Assembly: GCF_009901525.1 (NCBI RefSeq)
Contig: NZ_CP019288.1
Coordinates: 1,488,001-1,552,000, forward strand
Length of the DNA stretch: 64,000 nucleotides
Direction: 5' to 3'
Origin: Kordia antarctica
GTDB lineage: Bacteria; Bacteroidota; Bacteroidia; Flavobacteriales; Flavobacteriaceae
Positions 1 through 7,864 of this stretch are shown here, piece after piece. Positions within the stretch are counted from its first letter, which is position 1. The number at the start of each line of letters is the position of its first letter. Below the pieces are notes generated by a model. The model searched no databases. It was not told where the DNA came from and was given only the letters and a program-made list of their open reading frames with translations. The position numbers and the translations under genes are program-made.

Positions 1-1023
1 AATTTTAAGAAAAAATGGTTGCCATTACTAGGATTAATCATTGTTACAGGAATTTTATCTTCTTGGTGGGCAATTTATATTTATGAAATGGACACAGAAA
101 CCGCAACTGCAATTGCGGAGAAAGAATCAACTGCTTGGCAAGACCGAAACGTACGTCCGTTTTACTATTATTGGAGCTTTTTTGTACAATCGGGAATTTG
201 GACAGTTGTTGCGTTTGTGAGTTTATTATATCCGTATTTAAAATTGAGAGTTTCGAATTTAAAAGCGTATAAATTCAGTTTGTTTTGGACGATTTTTGCG
301 GTGATTTTATTATCAATCATTCCTGAGAAGAAATCACGTTATATATTGCCTGTACTGATTCCATTAGCGTATACAACAAGTTTCCTGATCGAATATATGT
401 TTCGGACGTTTAAAGTGAATAAAAACAAGCTTGAAACGTTTCCTGTGTACTTAAATTTCGGAATTGTGGGCGTTATTGGCGTTGTGTTCCCAATTGTTGG
501 CTATATTTTCTTGAAAGATAACTTATCAGGGTTTTACACTCGATTCATTATCACATCTTTGGTATTCGTTCCAATTGGATTTTTCATCTTAAAATATCTA
601 TTCAAAAAAGAAATTCAACGTTCATTTTACCTCATCATTCTATTTGTAATGTCGATTATAGTACTTGGTTTTCCTTTGGCAAATGCATTATTAGACAATC
701 CAAACTACAATTCACTTCAAGATATATCGCGCAAAGCGGAAGTAGAAAAAATTCCTGTGTACATGTTTAATATTCAATCGCCCGAATTGGTGTGGGATTA
801 TGGTGGAAAGATTCCGCTTGTTCACAGTCACGATTTAGAAATTCCGAAAGAAGAAACATTTAAAGTTTTGGTAATGATTGATGGCAAAAAAGGACTCGAA
901 AAAGCATTTCCTAATTATACAATTACCTATCAAGAAACCTTTGATTTGAATCCGATTGATGAAACAAAAGGTGGTTATAAAGACCGATTGCGAACGGAAA
1001 TGTATTTGGTTGAAAAAAATTAA
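1..1023 (+). CDS. Membrane glycosyltransferase-like protein, C-terminal part (5' end outside window)
   Basis: The reading frame is open from base 1, so the gene begins before the window and at least 340 C-terminal residues are visible. About seven hydrophobic segments occur in the visible part, including GIVGVIGVVFPIVGYIFL and SFYLIILFVMSIIVLGF. A 'P-E-K-K-S-R-Y-I-L-P' motif lies on a loop between two membrane segments. This RYxLP-type loop and the many helices followed by a soluble tail are typical of GT-C/ArnT/PMT-like dolichyl- or lipid-phosphosugar glycosyltransferases in Flavobacteria. The catalytic N-terminal loop is not visible, so the donor and acceptor cannot be read. It could be another polytopic membrane protein, but the family call is reasonable. 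Confidence 0.65.
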   Translation, partial: NFKKKWLPLLGLIIVTGILSSWWAIYIYEMDTETATAIAEKESTAWQDRNVRPFYYYWSFFVQSGIWTVVAFVSLLYPYLKLRVSNLKAYKFSLFWTIFAVILLSIIPEKKSRYILPVLIPLAYTTSFLIEYMFRTFKVNKNKLETFPVYLNFGIVGVIGVVFPIVGYIFLKDNLSGFYTRFIITSLVFVPIGFFILKYLFKKEIQRSFYLIILFVMSIIVLGFPLANALLDNPNYNSLQDISRKAEVEKIPVYMFNIQSPELVWDYGGKIPLVHSHDLEIPKEETFKVLVMIDGKKGLEKAFPNYTITYQETFDLNPIDETKGGYKDRLRTEMYLVEKN

Positions 1024-1077
1024 TTGAAAGATTAAAGGATTGAAGAATTAAAAGACTCAAGTATTTGAGAATATTTG

Positions 1078-1206
1078 GAGTTTTAAAGCACTTTTCGATA
1101 GTTCTACTGAGTTTATCGAAGTACTAATTTTTCGTCTATCTTGATAGCTTCGCTAGGTATTTACTATCAAAATATATTTTGATCTCAATAATACTCGAAG
1201 TGACGC
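1078..1206. repeat. Dispersed intergenic repeat, copy 1 (direct repeat with 4689-4809)
   Basis: About 129 bp running from GAGTTTTAAAGCACTT to ACTCGAAGTGACG recurs almost unchanged and in the same orientation at 4689-4809. The 60-bp core containing TAGCTTCGCTAGGTATTT and the palindrome ATCAAAATATATTTTGAT is essentially identical. A more diverged third copy of the core lies at 31718-31782. The rest of the gene-free stretch 1024-1454 is AT-rich with no ORF of note. The two near-identical copies bracket the grasp-with-spasm cassette. Confidence 0.85.
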
Positions 1207-1454
1207 TAGTGAACATCTTCAAATTAGCGTATTAACCAATTGACATACATTCAAAACTATTTCAAATTTACATAATTTTTTAGTTACTCAAAATAATGCT
1301 TTAGTCAAAATTCACTTTGAAGGCAGCTAAATACGCTTCTAAAACTACCAAAATAAAGAGAAAATTCTTCACAAAAATGTACACTAAAGGGTAACAAAAC
1401 AAGTATTTTTTATCTTAATCATAGATTATGCATTAAACCGTAAAAAATGTTACC

Positions 1455-1706
1455 ATGAGATTTATTGAAAAAATAGAAGTACTAAAAAGAGTTGATCAAC
1501 TCATACGAATAAAAGCCACTGGTTCCGCACGTGATTTGGCTGTAAAGTTAGGGATAGGTAAATCTACTGTATATGAAATTATTGAAATCCTTAAAAATAT
1601 GGGAGCAGAAATAAAATATTGTAATTACAGAAAAAGTTTTTATTATATCTCTGATAAAATTTTGGCTATTGGATACATAAAAGCAAGCCAAGTTAGAAGA
1701 ATTTGA
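1455..1706 (+). CDS. Small HTH-domain protein, putative regulator of the grasp-with-spasm cassette
   Basis: 83 aa. Residues 12-50 read as a winged-helix/DeoR-like HTH: 'DQLIRIKATGSARDLAVKLG' followed by 'IGKSTVYEIIEILKNMGAEI', where the second half looks like a recognition helix. The C-terminal part (KYCNYRKSFYYIS) fits a short wing. There is no effector domain, so it probably acts as a simple DNA-binding protein. It sits 246 bp upstream of the precursor gene on the same strand. Similar small HTH proteins are frequent next to peptide-modification loci in Flavobacteriaceae (family knowledge). Regulation of the cassette is inferred from position only. Confidence 0.65.
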   Translation: MRFIEKIEVLKRVDQLIRIKATGSARDLAVKLGIGKSTVYEIIEILKNMGAEIKYCNYRKSFYYISDKILAIGYIKASQVRRI

Positions 1707-1862
1707 TCTTCTAAAAATAATTTTTAATATCTGACTTTTTCGGACAATTATAGGCTTATTTTGATATGAATCAAATATGACGCTGCAGATTTATAATTTG
1801 ATCAGAGTGTTCTCTAGTTGCAATAATGTTACATTAATCAAAAAATATATTTTTTTTCTAAT

Positions 1863-1875
1863 TCACCAACGGTGA
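1863..1875. promoter_or_regulatory. Short inverted repeat, candidate operator
   Basis: TCACC-AAC-GGTGA is a perfect 5+3+5 bp inverted repeat in the leader between the HTH gene and the precursor gene, 78 bp before the precursor ATG. It is GC-richer than its AT-rich surroundings. It could bind the small HTH protein encoded upstream. Being so short, it may also be chance. Confidence 0.25.
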
Positions 1876-1952
1876 TTCAATTGAAAAAATGAGGAACGTA
1901 TCATATTGTAAAATAGAGGTTTAAAAAAAGTTAAATCCTTAAAGAAAAAAAG

Positions 1953-2168
1953 ATGAAAAACAAATTGTTTAAAAAAAACGTAATTGAAAAAAGTGAAGCA
2001 AACGAAATCCTTGGAGGTTACATTTATGATACCATTGGAGAAAGAGCAACTGCAACTTACAGACTCTTTTATGGAGTAGTACATGACAGAGAGCCATATA
2101 CAGACAGAGAAAGTAGTTCAGCACCAACACAAAGTCAAGAACCTTCTTCGGCTGAAACTGCACAATAA
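1953..2168 (+). CDS. Graspetide-type precursor peptide (grasp-with-spasm system)
   Basis: 71 aa, Lys-rich N-terminus (MKNKLFKKNVIEKSEANEI) then LGG at residues 20-22, which resembles a double-glycine leader end. The putative core after residue 22 is rich in the residues that ATP-grasp ligases join: Asp/Glu donors (D26, E30, D45, E47, D51, E53, E63, E68) and Thr/Ser/Lys acceptors, ending in a Ser/Glu/Gln-rich tail. It is immediately upstream of an ATP-grasp ligase gene and is followed by a hairpin. It fits the precursor of the known grasp-with-spasm family by size and position. The leader boundary is inferred; no C39-type peptidase is encoded in the window. Confidence 0.72.
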   Translation: MKNKLFKKNVIEKSEANEILGGYIYDTIGERATATYRLFYGVVHDREPYTDRESSSAPTQSQEPSSAETAQ

Positions 2169-2185
2169 TTATAGTAGTAATAGAC

Positions 2186-2223
2186 AGCGAGAGAGAGCAT
2201 TTATGCTTTCTCTTCTGTTTTAT
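2186..2223 (+). terminator. Hairpin after the precursor gene (attenuator-like)
   Basis: AGAGAGAGC-ATTTAT-GCTTTCTCT forms a 9-bp stem with one G-U pair and is followed by TCTGTTTTAT. It lies between the precursor stop and the ATP-grasp gene, where partial termination would give more precursor than enzyme mRNA. Confidence 0.5.
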
Positions 2224-2268
2224 AGAGTATAACATTTAGTTGAAAGTATTTTTTATTTGTAATCAAGT

Positions 2269-3288
2269 ATGATTTTAATATTAAGCAGAGATGAACTTGA
2301 GGATACGACAAATCGAGTTATAGATTGGTTAGATTATTTTGGAGCCAATTACGTGCGATTAAACGGGGCCGAATTTAATCAAGAAGTTGTTATTGAAGAT
2401 GGTAAAATGGTATTGGACTCCATAGATTTAGATCGTGTCAATATCATTTGGAATCGTCGTTGGATTTCAAAACTACCTATTGACGAAACAAAAGAAGCTC
2501 ATTTAGATGCAATCGGAGCAAAAAATGCATATCATTTATTAAGTTCACTTCTTGATGAAACACACGCATTGAAAGCTTGTTTTAATCGTTTATTAGCCTC
2601 TAAAAAATGGACCACAAAGCCGTACATGGTCACCGCAAATAAATTACAAAATCTAACACTTGCAACCCAATGTGGTTTGCAAACACCTAAGTATATAATT
2701 ACAACGAAGAAAAAGATTGTATCAAGATTTTTAAAAAATCATCACAGAGTTATTTGCAAACCCATAGCCGAAGTTCCCACTTTTTCAGCTCAGACAAATG
2801 AAAATACAACGGAATCTTTAATTATCTATACTTCTAGCTATGAAGCTGATCAACTTATTGAGGAACTTCCTGAGTCTTTTAAAATGTCTATGTTTCAACA
2901 GGAAATTGATAAAGAGTATGAAATACGAGTATTTTACTTAAATGGTGCTTGTTATTCAATGGCAATATTTTCTCAACAAGATCCACAAACTAGCGTAGAT
3001 TTTAGAAACTACAATAGAAAGCGTCCTAACAGAAACGTACCTTTTAAACTACCTTTAGAGATAGAAGATGCAATCATTGAATTTTGTAAAAAAGGAGGAT
3101 ATACTATAGGATCTATTGATTTGATTAAATCCAAAGACGGAGGATATTATTTCTTGGAAATCAATCCAGTGGGTCAATTTGGAATGGTTTCTTATCCATG
3201 CAATTATAATTTAGAGAAAAAACTAGCAAAATATTTAATAGATGAAGATCAATTCATTAGCGAAAGGAACCTTAAAGAACTCGTTTGA
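2269..3288 (+). CDS. gwsG: ATP-grasp peptide maturase, grasp-with-spasm system
   Basis: 339 aa. It has the layout of graspetide macrocyclases (RimK/MvdD-like): a pre-ATP-grasp N-terminal domain (1-110, with WNRRW at 61-65), an ATP-binding Lys in VICKP (K164), a conserved YEIRVFYLNG segment (217-226), and the metal-binding pair D284 (GSIDLI) and E297/N299 (FLEINPVGQFG). Such enzymes activate Asp/Glu side chains of a precursor as acyl-phosphates and join them to Thr/Ser/Lys side chains as esters or amides (family knowledge). The precursor is 100 bp upstream. The 3' end overlaps a small ORF starting at 3242 in another frame. The start at 2269 gives the usual MILILSRDELEDT N-terminus. Confidence 0.85.
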   Translation: MILILSRDELEDTTNRVIDWLDYFGANYVRLNGAEFNQEVVIEDGKMVLDSIDLDRVNIIWNRRWISKLPIDETKEAHLDAIGAKNAYHLLSSLLDETHALKACFNRLLASKKWTTKPYMVTANKLQNLTLATQCGLQTPKYIITTKKKIVSRFLKNHHRVICKPIAEVPTFSAQTNENTTESLIIYTSSYEADQLIEELPESFKMSMFQQEIDKEYEIRVFYLNGACYSMAIFSQQDPQTSVDFRNYNRKRPNRNVPFKLPLEIEDAIIEFCKKGGYTIGSIDLIKSKDGGYYFLEINPVGQFGMVSYPCNYNLEKKLAKYLIDEDQFISERNLKELV

Positions 3289-3460
3289 TGAGTTACATGA
3301 GGATTTACCCATTTTTTTTAAGAAAATAAAAGTAAACGAGTATCAAAATGATATAAATGGACAAGGTGTAAGTCTGTTTGATGAATTCTCAGTTTACAAT
3401 TCCAAACTATCAAGTTGTCGACATAGTCCAAAACCAATATCAAAATTACATACAAAATGA
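3242..3460 (+). CDS. Small ORF coupled between the ATP-grasp and SPASM genes
   Basis: 72 aa; no family recognised. It overlaps the last 47 bases of the ATP-grasp gene in a different frame, and its stop overlaps the start of the SPASM-protein gene as AATGA (ATG at 3457, TGA at 3458). That tight coupling on both sides argues that it is translated. The in-frame sequence after the overlap (168 bases) would otherwise be an unexplained gap in an otherwise compact operon. The C-terminal half is Ser/Lys-rich (SKLSSCRHSPKPISKLHTK) with one Cys. It may be a second substrate or accessory peptide. Alternatively it may be a frameshifted C-terminal extension of the ligase. An ATG later than 3242 was not found in this frame. 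Confidence 0.5.
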   Translation: MKINSLAKGTLKNSFDELHEDLPIFFKKIKVNEYQNDINGQGVSLFDEFSVYNSKLSSCRHSPKPISKLHTK

Positions 3461-4524
3461 TTGATCAATCTTTATACGTTAATTTATTTGCTGGTTGTAT
3501 ACCCGTACAAGGTGCAAAGAATGTTATTATTTGTGATCTTCAAAGAGGAGTATATTTTGAAATTGACATTATTTTGCATGAAATTCTCATAAATCATGCT
3601 GAGAAAAACATAAAAGAGATTATATCGAACTTTGGGATCGTTCACGAACAGGATATACTAGATCAACTTACGCAACTTTTACAAAATGATTTGATCCATC
3701 TAACGAACGAAAAAGAGTTATTTCCTAAATTGGATACAAAGTGGCAAACACCTTCTGCGATTACCAATATGATTATTGAATATGGTAATTATTTCAAAAA
3801 AAGAGAAACAGAAATTATTCAAGATCTTATTACTTTAGGAGTACAATATTTAGAGCTGAGATTTTATTCAGAATGTAGTATGGATGAAGTTTCTTATGTT
3901 TTAAACTGTTTACGTAAAACTAAAATAGCTGGAATATATTTAATACTTCCCGATTTACCTGTTATCAATGTAGAGGAATTTCTAGTAAAAAATCCCAGAA
4001 TCATGGGAATACTCCTAACGGATGCCCAAGACCCTAAACGATTTGAATCTCAACAAAAAATAGCGTTTTCAGCAAATAAAATCTGTAACAACCAAAACTG
4101 CGGTACAATCTGCAAAGAATTGTTTAGAACAAACTATGAAGTCTATATGGAGAGCCAGGAATTTAATTCTTGTCTCAACAAAAAATTAGCCATTCTTGAA
4201 AATGGAAACATAAAGAATTGCCCATCCATGCCAGAAGTATTAGGTCATATTGATTCCTCCAGATTAACCGAGGTATTAAAAAAACCTGAGGCTACTAAAT
4301 ACTGGAATATTACGAAAGATCAAATAGACGTTTGTAAAGAGTGTGAATTTAGATATATATGTACTGATTGTAGAGCTTATGTAGAAAATCCTAAAGACAT
4401 GCTGAGTAAACCCCTAAAATGTGGCTACAATCCTTATACAGGAGAATGGAGTGACTGGACTTTAAACCCTTTAAAACAAAAAGCTATAGATTTTTATGAT
4501 ATGCGAAAAACAGTACAGAAGTAA
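3457..4524 (+). CDS. gwsS: SPASM-domain peptide maturase-like protein, grasp-with-spasm system
   Basis: 355 aa. The C-terminal portion has a SPASM-type cluster of cysteines: C293/C296 (VCKEC), C302/C305 (ICTDC) and C322 (LKCGYNPYTGEW), preceded by CNNQNCGTIC and the NGNIKNCPSMP segment typical of SPASM auxiliary-cluster domains. The N-terminal half has the general alternating strand/helix pattern of a radical SAM fold, but I see no CX3CX2C motif, so it may not cleave S-adenosylmethionine. Known grasp-with-spasm loci pair such a protein with the ATP-grasp ligase (family knowledge). Its biochemical role is not established here; substrate presentation or an auxiliary Fe-S function are possibilities. 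Its start codon overlaps the preceding small ORF stop. Confidence 0.8.
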   Translation: MIDQSLYVNLFAGCIPVQGAKNVIICDLQRGVYFEIDIILHEILINHAEKNIKEIISNFGIVHEQDILDQLTQLLQNDLIHLTNEKELFPKLDTKWQTPSAITNMIIEYGNYFKKRETEIIQDLITLGVQYLELRFYSECSMDEVSYVLNCLRKTKIAGIYLILPDLPVINVEEFLVKNPRIMGILLTDAQDPKRFESQQKIAFSANKICNNQNCGTICKELFRTNYEVYMESQEFNSCLNKKLAILENGNIKNCPSMPEVLGHIDSSRLTEVLKKPEATKYWNITKDQIDVCKECEFRYICTDCRAYVENPKDMLSKPLKCGYNPYTGEWSDWTLNPLKQKAIDFYDMRKTVQK

Positions 4525-4688
4525 ACTAATGAATCACAGGATTCCTGAGTTAATGACAGCACATTATGAAAATAAAAGATATTAATCATTTATAAAAGTG
4601 TAATATAAATCGAAAAAAGGTCAACTCTATTTAGAGAAGTATAATTTTTTAGGCAAAATAAAAAACTCAGTTATAGAAGTTTATTTAG

Positions 4689-4809
4689 AGTTTTAAAGCA
4701 CTTCTCGATAGTGCTGCTGAGTTTATCGAAGTACAAAATTCTTCCAGATAGCTTCGCTAGGTATTTACTATCAAAATATATTTTGATCTCAATAATACTC
4801 GAAGTGACG
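4689..4809. repeat. Dispersed intergenic repeat, copy 2 (direct repeat with 1078-1206)
   Basis: Same orientation as copy 1, with a few substitutions and a 7-8 bp deletion around TTCTTCCAGATAGC. The gene-free stretch 4525-4937 consists of this copy plus AT-rich stuttering words (AACACATCTTCAAATTA, AATTGACG) between 4825 and 4935. No gene was seen here. Confidence 0.85.
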
Positions 4810-4937
4810 TTAATAATTAACGATTAACGATTGTTGATTTCAGATTTTTGAATTAACACATCTTCAAATTAGAACATTTTCAAATTGACGAATTGACGAA
4901 TTATCAAATCTTCAAATTAACACATCTTCAAATTAAT

Positions 4938-5873
4938 TTAAAGCTTCCGAAACCATTCCAATTGCTCCGCAACACCTTCTTCCAATGTGACAGTCGGATT
5001 GTAGTTTAGGAGTTTCCGAGCTTTATCAATGTTTGCTTTTGTTCGTTGTTGATCGCCTGAGCGTGGCGGTAATTGCTTAAATTTTATCGTAGTGTTTAGT
5101 AGTTTTTCAACAGCATCAACGCCTTCTTGTGTTGTATATTCGGCTTCTGTTCCAATATTGAAAATTTCGCTATTGCAAACAGCTTCTTTCCCAATAACAC
5201 TTGTTATTCCTTTTACAATATCACTTACATGTGTAAAGCTTCGCAAATGCAGTAAACTTCCTTCGAATAAAGGAAATGTTTTATTGTTCAATCCGCAATC
5301 TAAAAGTTTTGTAAAAAGCTTGTCTGGACGTTCTCGCGAACCGTACACAGAGTATAATCGCAAAGAGCACGATTTGAGTTTATTCAACCTTGAGTTGCAT
5401 AAAACTAATTGTTCGGCTGCCAATTTCGTAACTCCGTAATGCGAAGCAGGTTTTGGTGTCACTGTTTCGGCAAACGTAGCATTTAAGCCATAAATAGACG
5501 AAGTTCCAATATTGACAAATAATTGTAAAGTAGTTAATTTTAACGCGTACGAAAGTAGGTTTTGTGTTCCAATTACGTTATTTGTTAAGTAATCTTCAAA
5601 GGTAGAAGTTGCGGCAATTCCGGGTTGTGCTGCAAAGTGAAAAATGTATGCAACATCTTTTGGCAATTTGCCAATAACAGCAACATCGCGTAAATCTGCT
5701 TCCAAAATTTCAATTCCTTTTGATTTGAGAACCGCAGCATTTTTATTTTTTAATTCGACCGAATAATAATCTGAAAAATTATCTATTCCAACGACGTCGT
5801 GACCTAAACTTTGTAAATGTTCTGCAACATGCGATCCTATAAAACCTGCAATTCCCGTGATGAGTATCTTCAT
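4938..5873 (-). CDS. NAD-dependent sugar epimerase/dehydratase (extended SDR)
   Basis: 311 aa, a full-length extended SDR. It shows the NAD-binding GxxGxxG (G7-IA-G10-FI-G13), an acidic residue after the second strand (GIDNF, D31), the TSSIYG active-site serine region (125-129) and the catalytic YxxxK (Y146, K150). The order and length match UDP-glucose/UDP-glucuronate 4-epimerases that feed capsule or O-antigen synthesis; the exact sugar cannot be told from sequence. It lies after the membrane glycosyltransferase and peptide cassette but on the opposite strand. The start ATG at 5873 gives the canonical MKILITGIAGFIG N-terminus. Confidence 0.85.
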   Translation of the reverse strand: MKILITGIAGFIGSHVAEHLQSLGHDVVGIDNFSDYYSVELKNKNAAVLKSKGIEILEADLRDVAVIGKLPKDVAYIFHFAAQPGIAATSTFEDYLTNNVIGTQNLLSYALKLTTLQLFVNIGTSSIYGLNATFAETVTPKPASHYGVTKLAAEQLVLCNSRLNKLKSCSLRLYSVYGSRERPDKLFTKLLDCGLNNKTFPLFEGSLLHLRSFTHVSDIVKGITSVIGKEAVCNSEIFNIGTEAEYTTQEGVDAVEKLLNTTIKFKQLPPRSGDQQRTKANIDKARKLLNYNPTVTLEEGVAEQLEWFRKL

Positions 5874-5963
5874 TGATATACTTCGTAATGTGTTTGTCGC
5901 ATAAAAGTATACATAATTTATGAAATGCTTTTGCTATTTTTAAATTCTATGCTCTTTTGATAA

Positions 5964-6003
5964 AAATCACCAAAGGCTTTCCTGTGACAGAAAGCCTTTT
6001 TTA
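5964..6003. terminator. Hairpin terminator downstream of the T9SS protein gene
   Basis: AAAGGCTTTC-CTGTGACA-GAAAGCCTTT forms a 10-bp stem. The T-run is best on the plus strand (TTTTTT), while the gene it follows reads on the minus strand, where a weaker GGTGATTTTTA follows. It is probably bidirectional or minus-strand in use. Confidence 0.6.
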
Positions 6004-6103
6004 TATGCATAATCAACGCAAAAATTGTGATACAGTTATTCAGTTGGTCTGAGGTTTGTATCTATTATACATATAGTTTCAATGAGTATTAATGGTTTGT
6101 GGA

Positions 6104-7864
6104 TTATTGTTTAATGAGTTTTGCGCTATACGACGTTATTCCATTTGAAACTTTCACAAAATACATACCCGTAGTCAGTCTGCTAAGATTCAATACTGTT
6201 TTTTGAACTTGTGTATTTAATGTAAGTTGTTGAACTCCTTGCATATTATAGATCGCTATTTGATAGTTTGTGTCTTCTTCAAAATCTTTAATGAATAATA
6301 CTGTTGCATTTTTCGTCGGATTTGGATAGAATGCGATTGCGTTTTCATCAAGTTTACTATCACGTCTATCATTTTGTGCTACTTGCACAGGTGTTAATAC
6401 TATTGGCTTCGAAGTTGCAGTACGCGTTCTTTTACAAGGCACAATTTCTGCAAAGTAATTTCCACCTGGTTGTACTGTAAACCCTGGATTTAACATGATT
6501 TCAGTTCCTGCGCGCATTTCTACATCCGCGTTGTTCGTTACTGTTACAGTATATACTGGCGCGACATTGATTGTACTGATGACTTGGTAATCTAACAATC
6601 CAATTCCTGGCAATAAAGTATTATCTATAACTAAATCCGGTTCATATACACAACATGGTTTTGGTGTGATGATTCCTGAAGTGTTACAATTAATATTATT
6701 TACTAATGCTGGATGATTTCCTGCTTTTTCTACAACAGACGTTTTGGTTTCTGTTCCGCAATCATTTGTATACGTAACTTTTAGTAAATAGGAAGCATTA
6801 GCTACCAAACTGCCAGTATTGTTTCGTCCATCCCAAAAAATAGGATCTACAATACCGTTCGGACAGCTTACACTATAATTCCATATTGGTTGTCCAAGCA
6901 TGGTAAATATTTCCGTTGTAACAGAAGCTACATTATTGAGGTTTGTAATTTTTAATGGAACTGTCGTTGATACAAATCCATTATGATGTGGAAATACTTC
7001 GCCACTTGTTCTGCTACAATCTGGAAATATGCACGATTTTGCAAGTTTAAAGTCATCCAAAAGTATGTACGAACCATCACATAGACTGGCAGATTCTGTT
7101 TCAATCACAATCCAATCATAACTATCGGAAGGCGCTACAAATTCTATGGTAATTGGATACCATTCTCCTGTCGGATAATTTACAATATCAATTGGTTTAT
7201 TGAGAACTTGTAGCGTATTTGACATACTTTCTTTGTTGTAATATTTACTTGGATCGCATCTATTATCAAACTGATTTGCGCCTAAAGAATATTCCATATC
7301 ATTTTTTCTCAAGTAGACATTTAAGTCTAATCCTGTAGACCAATCGCGTGATGCGTTATTTATAGAACGAATATAAAATCGTAAGGTATAGGTTTCTCCT
7401 TCTTCAAATTTATTGGCATTAAAGAATTTTTGCTGCACGAGTTCGCCAGGTGCCATTCCCATGTAACCAAGTCCTGAATATGGCATCACTACTGAGCCAT
7501 CTTCATCATAAGCTCTTAGTTTATTGGTTCCACTATGTGTATTAACCATAAACCAATCAGGAGAATGCAAAAGAAATTGGCTTTTTACAGGTAATTCTCC
7601 AGGTGCTGTTATAATTTTTGTTACGGTACGCATGTCACTTTCCCAAACAGAAAGTCCTTCTTGATTTCCAAAATTAGTGGTATTCCATCCGCCTGAATAC
7701 GTATACGCTTTCGGCGAATAATCATCCACCAAACCTTTATAAAAAGGTGTTGGATTGTATGTAGGCTGATCCGCGACTGCGTTGTGGACCAAATTATCTT
7801 GTCCAAAAGACGTCCATCCAAAAAACAAGAATAATGCTAGTATTATGTTACTCTTGTTTTTCAT
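6104..7864 (-). CDS. Secreted surface protein with type IX secretion sorting domain
   Basis: 586 aa. Signal peptide at residues 1-21 (MKNKSNIILALFLFFGWTSF, cleavage before Q22). Residues ~60-275 resemble a carbohydrate-binding/jelly-roll domain. About 300-365 is a FlgD-like Ig segment (IFTMLGQPIWNY ... FWDGRNNTGSLVANASYLLK). A CHU-type region with Cys pairs follows. The last ~75 residues are a Por/T9SS type A sorting domain (FYPNPTKN ... YNMQGVQQL ... GMYFVKVSNG). T9SS moves such proteins across the outer membrane (family knowledge). Its start codon overlaps the stop of the upstream gene by one base (TAATG), so the two are cotranslated. Ligand and function are unknown; an adhesin is plausible. 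Confidence 0.85.
   Translation of the reverse strand: MKNKSNIILALFLFFGWTSFGQDNLVHNAVADQPTYNPTPFYKGLVDDYSPKAYTYSGGWNTTNFGNQEGLSVWESDMRTVTKIITAPGELPVKSQFLLHSPDWFMVNTHSGTNKLRAYDEDGSVVMPYSGLGYMGMAPGELVQQKFFNANKFEEGETYTLRFYIRSINNASRDWSTGLDLNVYLRKNDMEYSLGANQFDNRCDPSKYYNKESMSNTLQVLNKPIDIVNYPTGEWYPITIEFVAPSDSYDWIVIETESASLCDGSYILLDDFKLAKSCIFPDCSRTSGEVFPHHNGFVSTTVPLKITNLNNVASVTTEIFTMLGQPIWNYSVSCPNGIVDPIFWDGRNNTGSLVANASYLLKVTYTNDCGTETKTSVVEKAGNHPALVNNINCNTSGIITPKPCCVYEPDLVIDNTLLPGIGLLDYQVISTINVAPVYTVTVTNNADVEMRAGTEIMLNPGFTVQPGGNYFAEIVPCKRTRTATSKPIVLTPVQVAQNDRRDSKLDENAIAFYPNPTKNATVLFIKDFEEDTNYQIAIYNMQGVQQLTLNTQVQKTVLNLSRLTTGMYFVKVSNGITSYSAKLIKQ

Noticed and set aside
1078-4809. Integrative element with att sites around the grasp-with-spasm cassette
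   Set aside because: The direct repeats are long and also have a related third copy at 31718. No integrase or tRNA target is seen, so att sites are not supported, although recombination between them remains possible.
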